DNA of 21,494 bases from a virus. The notes under the pieces are model-generated. The model ran no database searches, had not been told where the DNA came from, and was given only the letters and a program-made list of their open reading frames with translations. Positions 12,347-18,977 of the stretch are shown in pieces. The stretch lies in the IMG/VR virus record IMGVR_UViG_3300021962_011589, positions 1 through 21,494 of that record; one strand, given 5' to 3'. A program made the translations under genes and the position numbers. The stretch's first letter is position 1, and each line of letters starts with the position of its first letter.

Positions 12347-13917
12347 TACGTAGCTGGCGAACCACCTTGAGAAGGATTATATTCCGTACCATTTTTGTCA
12401 TACATCCTAAAGCCGCTCATCAAAACAAAAGTAGAAGGAACGTTAAACAGCTTCTGCATCATTGGCATCATCATTGGAGCTTGGCAGTTATAAGGAGGTA
12501 CGTCCATGGTTGCAAGTCCTTTTAGCGCCAAATTATATGCGGCTTCACGATTATCCTTTAAAACTTTATCTACAAGCTCTTGCTCCCACTGGGCCATACT
12601 TTCCACGTTTACCGGAAAATCAGACGGCTCAGGCGGGAATATCTTTTCAGAAAATTTCATTGCATAAATATGTTTACAGTACCGAACTTCGTCTAATAGC
12701 GGTGTCCAATAATCAGTTAAAGAAGTGATGGTTGTTGCTCCATATTCATCTGTTGTTGTCGAATAATCTTCATACAAAGGCATACCGTCCGCAACTGCGC
12801 CAGGGATACTGGGCGACGGTTGATTTCTAAGAAAAACGTTGCCAAAATCTCGATAAACACCAGGATCATCCCTGGTCGAACGAGGGTCTGTTGACACTGT
12901 CGGAGTAACCGTTGGAGGCACGTTATAGGGGGCAGACGGTGCAATCACCTCCATTCTCCTGTTGACATCTGCTCCGGTCATTGCGCTGTTATCCAATACA
13001 CCATTTAAGGTCATGCGTTCATGGCGACCCGGTTTAATTGTGGAGATTCGCGTTAAGGGAAAACGTTTCTTGGCAGTGCTGTTGCCAAGGTTTGATAAAT
13101 AAGCAAACTCGCGCCTATTAAAATCTTGGCAAGAACAACAATACCGCGCACCCGTAATTAAGTATCGCCCGACGTTCGGGGGGCGTGTTGCAGGTGTTCT
13201 TAAGATACCGTCCGGCGTCGATTCAACTGATCCTTCTTTTTGAAGCGTTAAGACGCCCGTGGCTTCATTTGTTGAAATTAAAACAGCTTGCACATAGCCA
13301 TATCTTTTCTGTGTTGTTGGATCAATTGTTTGACTATTAATAACTGTACCGCCAACAGTAATAACGCGATCTTCCAAAATTTCTCCGTTGATCGGATATT
13401 GCTTAGGGATTGGTCCTACAGGTTTAATAAACAGCGGTGCGGGCAGTGTATTAACAGAGCTCCAGGCACCTGTAAGTTGAACGTACCAATAGTTTTCGTC
13501 TTCCGTGACAGATGCAATGGAAGCCGGTGTTCCGACACTATCTCTTACGTTGTCGAAACGAAGGCTGCCAGCAAGACGAACACCCGCCCAGTGCATCCCA
13601 AGTTCTTTGTTTTTGGTCGGAAATCCTTGGAAAGCACCTGGGATCCGTGGTGGATTTGAACCCGGTGGAATTACTGTTCCCGGTGGCAAAGGAATAAGAT
13701 ACTCAAAGGGATAACTATAGATTTGATTGTATGTTGAGTTGCAATAAAGCTCAAAGCCCCGGCGCCATCTGGACCAAGCAGACTCAAAATTTATTGAATA
13801 CAAAGAGTTAGGAACGGAGCCCTTTGAAAACTCTGTTCTAATTGGGAGTACTTTATTGACGTCTAAAACGGTAATTTGATTAAAAGAACCAAAAGAGTTT
13901 CCGCTCTTTTTAGCCAT
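12346..13917 (-). CDS. 523-residue virion-type protein with split SWIM-like motif
   Basis: No overall family is recognised. The protein is beta- and Pro-rich with an aromatic N-terminal third (FESAWSRWRRGFELYCN). RYCCSCQDFNRREFAYLS at about 258-275 and VRYCKHIYAMKF at about 411-422 together form CxC...CxH (C261, C263, C414, H416), the ligand set of the SWIM zinc finger, including the typical 'CxCxDF' and 'CKHIYA' words. The ~150 residues between them (normally under ~30) would be an inserted domain rich in Pro, Thr and Asp. The C-terminus has a Met-rich stretch (PMMMPMMQKLF). Position in the virion operon suggests a structural or DNA-associated virion protein. The start lies two bases after the upstream stop. 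Confidence 0.7.
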   Translation of the reverse strand: MAKKSGNSFGSFNQITVLDVNKVLPIRTEFSKGSVPNSLYSINFESAWSRWRRGFELYCNSTYNQIYSYPFEYLIPLPPGTVIPPGSNPPRIPGAFQGFPTKNKELGMHWAGVRLAGSLRFDNVRDSVGTPASIASVTEDENYWYVQLTGAWSSVNTLPAPLFIKPVGPIPKQYPINGEILEDRVITVGGTVINSQTIDPTTQKRYGYVQAVLISTNEATGVLTLQKEGSVESTPDGILRTPATRPPNVGRYLITGARYCCSCQDFNRREFAYLSNLGNSTAKKRFPLTRISTIKPGRHERMTLNGVLDNSAMTGADVNRRMEVIAPSAPYNVPPTVTPTVSTDPRSTRDDPGVYRDFGNVFLRNQPSPSIPGAVADGMPLYEDYSTTTDEYGATTITSLTDYWTPLLDEVRYCKHIYAMKFSEKIFPPEPSDFPVNVESMAQWEQELVDKVLKDNREAAYNLALKGLATMDVPPYNCQAPMMMPMMQKLFNVPSTFVLMSGFRMYDKNGTEYNPSQGGSPAT

Positions 13918-13919
13918 GA

Positions 13920-14702
13920 TTAGAAATAGCCGCCTTCTGCGTAAATGTGGGCACCAGCGTTGTAGCCAGAGACGTTGGGGCCATCAGGGAAAACACCAAC
14001 GTAAATGCGATCGCCGCGCTCCAGGTAAATACCTTTGTTGCGAAGGGGTGCGCTTGATCCAAGGCCACCTGTATTTCCTGCACTGGGCATCGGAGCAGCA
14101 AGTGCTGGCATTACGTCAGAACAGTCAACCACGCCGCTGTCAGCGGGAACAGTCTTTGCAAACAGCAAACGATAGTCTCCAGAAGCGGGAATTGGCGTGG
14201 TTGTGTTGCGTGTGTGGTAAAAAGCAAAAGTCACTGCTGGTTTGTAGCCATAAGCAACACCGCTGTAACTAAAGCCCGTAGCTGTGCCGCCAGAATACTG
14301 AAGTGCTGTGTTAACACCTGTCAGAGTTGTGGCGCCGGTATAAACGTAGTAACCAACCCCACTTGCTGCAGCTAAGCCCGTAAGAACTCCGGTGCTGGTT
14401 ACATTAACAATTTGACCGCTAACCAGTGAAATTACGGTGCCTGAAGTTGTTGCGTTAACTGTGTAATCAGCAGAGCGAGTAAAATCGTTTCTTGTAATTG
14501 TAATTGAATCAATAACGCCACCGTTGTTATTATCTAGCTCCAGGGCGGCGTCCATGTCCACCAAAATAGAAGGGGCTTGCCCGCCTTGGACAAACAGAGT
14601 ATTGGATGCTGCGTTGCCTACGGTTTGCGTCGTTACACGCACCGAGTTAAACAAAGGCCGATCAACCAATAAGGGCTGTTTATTTGTAGCTGTTGACGAC
14701 AC
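13920..14702 (-). CDS. Beta-rich virion protein, 260 residues
   Basis: The start is GTG at 14700-14702 (MSSTATNKQPLLVDRPLF). The product is Ser/Thr/Gly/Val/Ala-rich and almost Lys-free in its centre, with alternating hydrophobic and polar residues (SGTVISLVSGQIVNVTSTG), as in beta-sandwich capsid-decoration or tail-tube proteins. A C-terminal YLERGDRIYVGVF segment reads as paired strands. It resembles in composition and length the protein at 18143-18943, and the two may be distant paralogues. Codons are GC-richer than in the left half of the window. Location in the virion (head decoration or tail) is not resolvable. Confidence 0.6.
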   Translation of the reverse strand: MSSTATNKQPLLVDRPLFNSVRVTTQTVGNAASNTLFVQGGQAPSILVDMDAALELDNNNGGVIDSITITRNDFTRSADYTVNATTSGTVISLVSGQIVNVTSTGVLTGLAAASGVGYYVYTGATTLTGVNTALQYSGGTATGFSYSGVAYGYKPAVTFAFYHTRNTTTPIPASGDYRLLFAKTVPADSGVVDCSDVMPALAAPMPSAGNTGGLGSSAPLRNKGIYLERGDRIYVGVFPDGPNVSGYNAGAHIYAEGGYF

Positions 14703-14740
14703 TTCGACTAATGCTGCTTTCGTTAATTATAGCGTTATGT

Positions 14741-15016
14741 TTATTGATTATTTCCAGAACCCGCCAAAGCTGAGAACAGTGCAAATTTAGGAGGCATTTT
14801 CATCTTTTGCTCTACCAAAGAATTGGGATTTGCTTGAAGAGCAAGAAAACGAGCAAAAAGACTATCTTGTTCTTCAGGTTCAAATTTAAACCGTTTGGCA
14901 GCAACATAAGCTGTTTTTGAACCCGGATCTTGCGGGAAATATTCACCCAAGCCTGCGGACGAAACTTCGCCCGGTAAAACATCTTTGTAATCTAAGTAAT
15001 CAAAAAAACGCGCCAT
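14741..15016 (-). CDS. Hypothetical protein, 91 residues
   Basis: No family is recognised. The N-terminus MARFFDYLDYKDVLPGE is aromatic and acidic; residues about 35-60 form an amphipathic helix (KTAYVAAKRFKFEPEEQDSL), followed by a Met/Pro-rich segment (KMKMPPKFALF) and a short flexible end. Its ATG overlaps the stop of the putative hydrolase gene by one base, which implies coupled translation. Its tight packing in the operon suggests a small virion or assembly protein. Confidence 0.6.
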   Translation of the reverse strand: MARFFDYLDYKDVLPGEVSSAGLGEYFPQDPGSKTAYVAAKRFKFEPEEQDSLFARFLALQANPNSLVEQKMKMPPKFALFSALAGSGNNQ

Positions 15017-15696
15017 TAGATAATTTCTCCAAACGACAGTGGACTCAAGACGGATACGTTACCCAAGGTGCTTTGATTTTGCATTGTTTTTTCCAGGAGT
15101 TCTTGTGCCAAGCGGTCTGCTATGGCTTGTTGAATTCCGGAAGAACTAATTACGGTGTTTGGTGATGAACCAGGAATTTCAGGCTGCCGTGTTTCTACTG
15201 GGACTTCACTTTGTTGCCACCAGGCTTTTGTTGGTGGACGCTTTGATTCGTTAAAAAAAGTGTTCTCCGCAGGGTCGGGTCTTAATCCAGACTTTTGAAG
15301 TTCTCCTGGAGTCATAAAGACCCGTCGATTATCTTGAAGAACCGGAATTAAGTTATCCGGATACTTCATTAAGTTTCCTGTTTTTTGTAAATACTTTGTT
15401 GAACGAAAGTCGGTTACACCCCCAAGTTCTTGTCCTGCTTTAAACAACTCCTCCTGACCTTGTGGAGTAGCTAAACGAGCTCGAAGTCGATTACCAGCGC
15501 CTCGTGGAGCGGGAAACTTAAGAACTTCATATTGATCAGGGGTCAGCCAGTTTTGATAATTACGGCCAAAAGAAGGATTGTGAAAACGATTAATCATCGA
15601 CGCCAAGGTCGGAATGCCTCCTTCCCTTTCTGCAATCGGCAACGCCCTTTGCAAAAAATTTTGAGGAACAATTCCACCCAACATTGGCTTAGGCAT
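15016..15696 (-). CDS. Virion protein, possible SleB-like cell-wall hydrolase
   Basis: The product has 226 residues. Residues about 19-59 read like the start of a SleB-type (Hydrolase_2) domain: LPIAEREGGIPTLASMINR with candidate catalytic glutamates E23/E25 and the usual following 'NR', then WLTPDQYEVL in place of the common 'v..pgQFe'. GGVTDFRSTKYL at about 92-103 matches the 'G.TDFRg..Y' word that closes such domains. SleB enzymes cleave the peptidoglycan glycan; virion-borne versions open a hole at infection. The C-terminal half is Pro/Gln-rich and unlike the family. The assignment is by eye and could be wrong. Confidence 0.45.
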   Translation of the reverse strand: MPKPMLGGIVPQNFLQRALPIAEREGGIPTLASMINRFHNPSFGRNYQNWLTPDQYEVLKFPAPRGAGNRLRARLATPQGQEELFKAGQELGGVTDFRSTKYLQKTGNLMKYPDNLIPVLQDNRRVFMTPGELQKSGLRPDPAENTFFNESKRPPTKAWWQQSEVPVETRQPEIPGSSPNTVISSSGIQQAIADRLAQELLEKTMQNQSTLGNVSVLSPLSFGEII

Positions 15697-15737
15697 GGTT
15701 CGCGTTTCTTCTAAATCAACTGTTGCTTGATATTCAT

Positions 15738-16427
15738 TTAACTCATCATGCTCCTACCCAATTCGCGCTGGCTCTCCAAGAGGGAAGAAAAAGATTGATC
15801 GTAAGGAGAAGAGGTTGACTGCGGAGAAAAATTACTTTGAGAAAGTAAGCGAGCGAGAAAGGCTTTTGTAAAAGCATTTTTTAAATAACTGGGATCATCG
15901 GTCCCCGTGGAAGCGCTAAGAACAGTTTCTTCACTTCCTTGCCCGACAGGAGGCTCTGTTGTTTCTTGAAAAGAAGCAACAGATAAAGCCTGAGCTTTAG
16001 TTCCAAAAGGATCTGAAGCGATGTCTTCTATGTTAGTACGCACCCATTTTGATCCGTCCCAGCGAACCTCCTTTCCTCCTAAATATGCAATTTGACCTGG
16101 CGCGGGAACATTCAAACTGTTTTTTAATTCTGTTAGCTGAGGTCCCGCTTTAGGTGTGCGATTGCTTGGCGCTCCAGTAAGAGCATCGTAACCAAGAATT
16201 ACTCGCGGATCTTTTTGTGGTTCATACATAAGACCCGGAAAACGTTTATTTATCTGTTCTTCTAAAACATCTGAACCATATAAAAGCGCATTGACCCCAA
16301 AGGCGGCATTGCCAATTGATTTTGAAGCCTGGTCAAGCCTAGAACCAGGAATAATAGAAAAAGGTAATTTCTTTTTTGAGTTATTTAATGGCTGAAAAAT
16401 ACTGCCAATGCGACCAATCGGATTCAT
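15738..16427 (-). CDS. Hypothetical virion-type protein, 229 residues
   Basis: I chose ATG 16427 (MNPIGRIGSIFQPLNNSKKK), two bases after the upstream stop, over a TTG at 16439. No family is recognised. A helical N-terminal part (RLDQASKSIGNAAFGVNALL) is followed by a Gly-rich strand pair (GQIAYLGGKEVRWDGSKWV at about 110-130), a motif often seen in small phage adaptor or tail domains. The C-terminal third is Ser/Gln/Phe-rich (SNFSPQSTSSPYDQSFSSLL) and looks disordered. Its gene neighbours are all virion candidates, so a structural role is inferred. Confidence 0.6.
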   Translation of the reverse strand: MNPIGRIGSIFQPLNNSKKKLPFSIIPGSRLDQASKSIGNAAFGVNALLYGSDVLEEQINKRFPGLMYEPQKDPRVILGYDALTGAPSNRTPKAGPQLTELKNSLNVPAPGQIAYLGGKEVRWDGSKWVRTNIEDIASDPFGTKAQALSVASFQETTEPPVGQGSEETVLSASTGTDDPSYLKNAFTKAFLARLLSQSNFSPQSTSSPYDQSFSSLLESQRELGRSMMS

Positions 16428-16429
16428 GA

Positions 16430-16891
16430 TTAACGCCAAACCTCATGCAAATAAATACGAGAACCCACTGCAGTATCAGCAGGACCAGGTAAAGCTTGAA
16501 TAAATTCAGCACCCGATCGTTCATAGCGGTAACGAGCTTGAAAAGGATCTTTGTAATTAGGAACGTAAAGAATACCGGCTAAACGGTTGGTTTCATAAAG
16601 ATAAATTTCGTCCCATGTTTTTAAGGCTTCTCTTGCGTTGCTGGAACGAATGGTACGGTCAACGTCACCAGCAATGCTTTCAATTCTCGTAGAAGGACTC
16701 GTAGCAATCTCAGTCTTTTTCTCTGCTGTATCACAACGACCAATCTGAATAACAATCTTGTTGTAGAAATATGAATCCGGAACAGTATTCATTGCCTCTT
16801 CCAGGCGAGCGTAATCACCCGCAGGAACAGTAACAGTAAAGTAACCTAAATGGTACCGAACTCTGCTTTTATCGAAGTCAGAGAGTTGCAC
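16430..16891 (-). CDS. Hypothetical virion-type protein, 153 residues
   Basis: The start is GTG (16889-16891), set by an ideal AAGGAGA six bases upstream. No family is recognised. The protein has alternating beta strands (RYHLGYFTVTVPAGDYARL, FYNKIVIQIGRCD), a helical centre (SNAREALKTWDEIYLYETNR) and a Tyr/Arg-rich C-terminus (YKDPFQARYRYERSG). This pattern fits small head-tail connector or adaptor proteins. It begins a sub-operon after an intrinsic terminator and the M23-like gene, and has its own perfect -10 box. Confidence 0.65.
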   Translation of the reverse strand: MQLSDFDKSRVRYHLGYFTVTVPAGDYARLEEAMNTVPDSYFYNKIVIQIGRCDTAEKKTEIATSPSTRIESIAGDVDRTIRSSNAREALKTWDEIYLYETNRLAGILYVPNYKDPFQARYRYERSGAEFIQALPGPADTAVGSRIYLHEVWR

Positions 16892-16897
16892 TGATAA

Positions 16898-16904
16898 TCT
16901 CCTT
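16898..16904 (-). promoter_or_regulatory. Strong Shine-Dalgarno AAGGAGA
   Basis: On the minus strand AAGGAGA stands six bases before the GTG at 16891. It decides that non-ATG start and is among the best ribosome binding sites in the window. Confidence 0.75.
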
Positions 16905-16912
16905 ATTTTTTA

Positions 16913-16918
16913 ATTATA
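16913..16918 (-). promoter_or_regulatory. Perfect -10 box TATAAT
   Basis: On the minus strand TATAAT lies in the 42-bp gap before the 153-residue gene. The best -35 at 17-base spacing is only AGTTTT, inside the end of the M23-like gene. The site might also be used as a phage late-type promoter with an AT-rich TATAATTA core. Transcription starting here would leave a very short leader ahead of the strong ribosome binding site. Confidence 0.35.
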
Positions 16919-16933
16919 AAAGCAAGTAATCAG

Positions 16934-17611
16934 TTAAAACTGAATTAATGATTCAAGAGAGGGAATACTGGAATAAATCGAGGTCTGTTCGGGCGCGGCA
17001 CCGCGACCCATTTTTTTGAGAATAGATTGAGCTATTAAGTCTTCCATGAAAGAAGTCATTGCATCTTTAACTGGAGCCGCAGGCGGTGGTAAGTTTGGAG
17101 CTGGAGGTGCAGAACCAGTAGCAGGTAAATCACCGGTAGCGACTTGCCCCTTTGGCAACTCACTTAAATGCATAAATTCAAGTGTAAACGGCCTGTTGTC
17201 TGCCGTTTTACTTGTAAAACGAGACATATTGCCAGCCGCACCAACATTGGCAAGCGGCGTCATTGTACCTGGCCCTAAAACTCTTAAGGCTGTTCCAGGT
17301 GGCAAATCATGATCCTCGCCTCTGTGCGGAACATTTTTTTCTTTTGTGACAGGATGGACGGCACGTATTCCAAAAGGATCCGATAAGCGAACATTGGGAT
17401 TTAAACCAAATTGTCCCTGACCATACTTCTCATATAAACCTTGCCATTGCTCACTGCCTGGCAACCGAAATTGAATACGACTGCCAGCGAAAGAACGCCC
17501 TTCGCTACTCAACGGCCTGTAAGAGCCATCAACAATTAAACCTAGGTGCAAATGGGGTCCTGTAACTCCTCCCGTTGCACCTGTTTTGCCAGCAAACGAG
17601 GCTTGTGCCAT
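16934..17611 (-). CDS. M23-like peptidase-fold protein, motifs in permuted order
   Basis: The 225-residue protein carries both halves of the lysostaphin/M23 metallopeptidase domain, in reversed order. GKTGATGGVTGPHLHLGL at about 8-25 is the usual C-terminal end of M23, with HxH (H20, H22). Residues 77-107 (SDPFGIRAVHPVTKEK, then HRGEDHDLPPGT) are the usual N-terminal half, with HxGxD (H96, D100). FMHLSELPKGQV at 146-157 gives the H148 expected before the permuted joint. All ligands for one Zn site are therefore present. M23 enzymes cut peptide crosslinks in peptidoglycan; a virion-borne copy could help entry. The C-terminal ~60 residues are Pro/Ala-rich then helical. A terminator separates it from the capsid genes. 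Activity is unproven. Confidence 0.68.
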   Translation of the reverse strand: MAQASFAGKTGATGGVTGPHLHLGLIVDGSYRPLSSEGRSFAGSRIQFRLPGSEQWQGLYEKYGQGQFGLNPNVRLSDPFGIRAVHPVTKEKNVPHRGEDHDLPPGTALRVLGPGTMTPLANVGAAGNMSRFTSKTADNRPFTLEFMHLSELPKGQVATGDLPATGSAPPAPNLPPPAAPVKDAMTSFMEDLIAQSILKKMGRGAAPEQTSIYSSIPSLESLIQF

Positions 17612-17631
17612 TATCTTTTTCTTTTTATTTT

Positions 17632-17663
17632 AAAACTAAAAAGCCCCTGAAAAATCAGGGGCT
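17632..17663 (-). terminator. Intrinsic terminator after the capsid gene segment
   Basis: A perfect 9-bp stem AGCCCCTGA/TCAGGGGCT (17642-17650 and 17655-17663) with a 4-base loop is followed on the minus strand by TTTTTAGTTTT (17641 downward). It lies 15 bp after the stop of the HhH gene and 20 bp before the M23-like start. It would end or attenuate capsid-segment transcription and so lower expression of downstream genes. Confidence 0.85.
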
Positions 17664-17678
17664 CGTTAAATATAAACT

Positions 17679-18107
17679 TTAAACTCGAATCAAGTCTGCC
17701 GCCAAAACAGCTTCCCAGTCAACACGTTTAATTTGTTTTAACTGCTCAAGATTGTTAAATCTTTCACCCGATAACGACATTTGAAGGTCTTTAATTTCCC
17801 TTGCGGTTTTAAGACCAATGCCTTTAATGTGATCCGCAATCATCTGGGCAGTTGCCGAGTTGATGTTTAGGCGGTTGTCAGGCGGAAAAGAACGAGGCTC
17901 GTCTTTTGCTGCTTTGTCTTTAATTTGCAGAGTCTTTACCTTTTTGGTGGCTTCCTCGTCGGGAGTCAACTCTGTTTTGTAAGCAGTAAAAAGGCGACCG
18001 TCTTGGTCTTCGACCATGTACCAGTCGCCGTTGTCCCATTCACTTATAACTTTGACGCGAGAACCAGTTTTTTTATGCTGATAAAGCATTGCTTCTGAGA
18101 GTGTCAT
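17679..18107 (-). CDS. Helix-hairpin-helix DNA-binding protein
   Basis: The product has 142 residues. Residues about 15-47 form small strands (SRVKVISEWDNGDWYMVED, then GRLFTAYKTEL) like an SH3-type barrel. A charged Lys/Asp linker follows (TKKVKTLQIKDKAAKDE). Residues about 79-140 are a ComEA-type tandem HhH: LNINSATAQMIADHIKGIGL, then TAREIKDL, GERFNNLEQLKQIKRV and a closing helix. HhH motifs bind double-stranded DNA non-specifically through the sugar-phosphate backbone. Being directly downstream of the capsid and decoration genes, it could act at the head or portal, or in DNA packaging. No secretion signal is present, so a DNA-uptake role is unlikely. Confidence 0.75.
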   Translation of the reverse strand: MTLSEAMLYQHKKTGSRVKVISEWDNGDWYMVEDQDGRLFTAYKTELTPDEEATKKVKTLQIKDKAAKDEPRSFPPDNRLNINSATAQMIADHIKGIGLKTAREIKDLQMSLSGERFNNLEQLKQIKRVDWEAVLAADLIRV

Positions 18108-18110
18108 AGA

Positions 18111-18127
18111 GCCAGGAATTACCTGGC
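18111..18127 (-). promoter_or_regulatory. Stem-loop just upstream of the HhH start codon
   Basis: GCCAGG and CCTGGC (18111-18116, 18122-18127) pair around a 5-base loop, ending three bases before the ATG at 18107 on the minus strand. No U-run follows, so it is not an intrinsic terminator. It could hinder ribosome loading on the HhH gene or mark an RNA processing site. Confidence 0.5.
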
Positions 18128-18142
18128 CCTAGTTTAACTCAA

Positions 18143-18943
18143 TCAGCTAACTGTGCGACCAAGAAGGTAACCGTCAATATCCTCGTAGCCAGCAGCTTCA
18201 TCCGGCTGGATGTAGCACACTTCCACAACCAGGTAACCAGAGCGACCAGAAGTGGAGTCACCGCTGGAAATGTAGAAGCCGCCAGAAGTCGTCAGGCCAG
18301 TTGTAGTGCCACGGGCAAACACCTTGAAGGTGGTAGCGCCAGTCACTTGGAGGTTAACACCAGAGGCAATAACGCCAGCAGCGCCGGTAGCGGTCAAGAA
18401 GGGGTTGGTGCCGTAAGCAGCCGAACCGGCGGCAAAGAAAATTTCACCGGGCTGGGAGCCAGAGGTGGTAGAGGTCAGGTTCGCCTGAGCCACAGCCTCG
18501 CCAACGCCTGTGGAAGCCACGGGACCGCTGGAGTCACGGCAGAAGGTGATCACATTACCGGTAGCGGCGTAAATGCCGGAAGCAACACGACCATCACCCC
18601 AACCAGAGGCAACGGAAATGGTGGCACGGTAGACGTAAGCAGGCAGGGTGCTGTCGCCAGAAATCACCATGCCGGTGATGTCGGGGCGGGTGTCGTCCTG
18701 GCGATAAGGCGAGGGAACAATCACATTACCGGTGCCAATAGCACCCGCGCCGGAAGTGGCGGTAACAGCCACATAACCACGCTGCTGGAAGTAGCGATAG
18801 CCAGGGATGGCCAGCACTGAAGTGGGGCCGCCCTTGGAGGCGTTATTGGTGCTGTCATCGTTGGTATCAATATTCTTGTACCAACCGTTCAGGGGTTCTG
18901 CCCAGTTACCCGGGTAGATTTTTTTAGCAGACAAATAGGTCAT
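18143..18943 (-). CDS. Probable capsid decoration-type protein, 266 residues
   Basis: The start at 18943 follows AGGAAAAG. The product is Gly/Ser/Thr/Ala/Val-rich and beta-like throughout, with a more structured N-terminus (MTYLSAKKIYPGNWAEPLNG) and an acidic C-terminus (VCYIQPDEAAGYEDIDGYLL). It lies 34 bp after the capsid gene, where tailed phages often place a decoration or head-stabilising protein. Codon use is GC-rich and close to that of the capsid gene, typical of highly expressed virion proteins. Only position, composition and size support the call; a tail protein cannot be excluded. Confidence 0.55.
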   Translation of the reverse strand: MTYLSAKKIYPGNWAEPLNGWYKNIDTNDDSTNNASKGGPTSVLAIPGYRYFQQRGYVAVTATSGAGAIGTGNVIVPSPYRQDDTRPDITGMVISGDSTLPAYVYRATISVASGWGDGRVASGIYAATGNVITFCRDSSGPVASTGVGEAVAQANLTSTTSGSQPGEIFFAAGSAAYGTNPFLTATGAAGVIASGVNLQVTGATTFKVFARGTTTGLTTSGGFYISSGDSTSGRSGYLVVEVCYIQPDEAAGYEDIDGYLLGRTVS

Positions 18944-18977
18944 TTATCTTTTCCTATGTAAGTTATGGATTTAATGA

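Noticed and set aside
14007-14014. GCGATCGC (HIP1 octamer), also at 19710-19717
   Set aside because: HIP1 is enriched in many cyanobacterial genomes, but two copies in 21 kb, both inside coding sequence, are too few to argue host adaptation.
18347-18820. 157-codon plus-strand frame over the decoration-type gene
   Set aside because: The translation is Gly/Arg/Ser/His-rich without structure and the minus-strand frame has a good ribosome binding site, fits the operon and spans the whole region.
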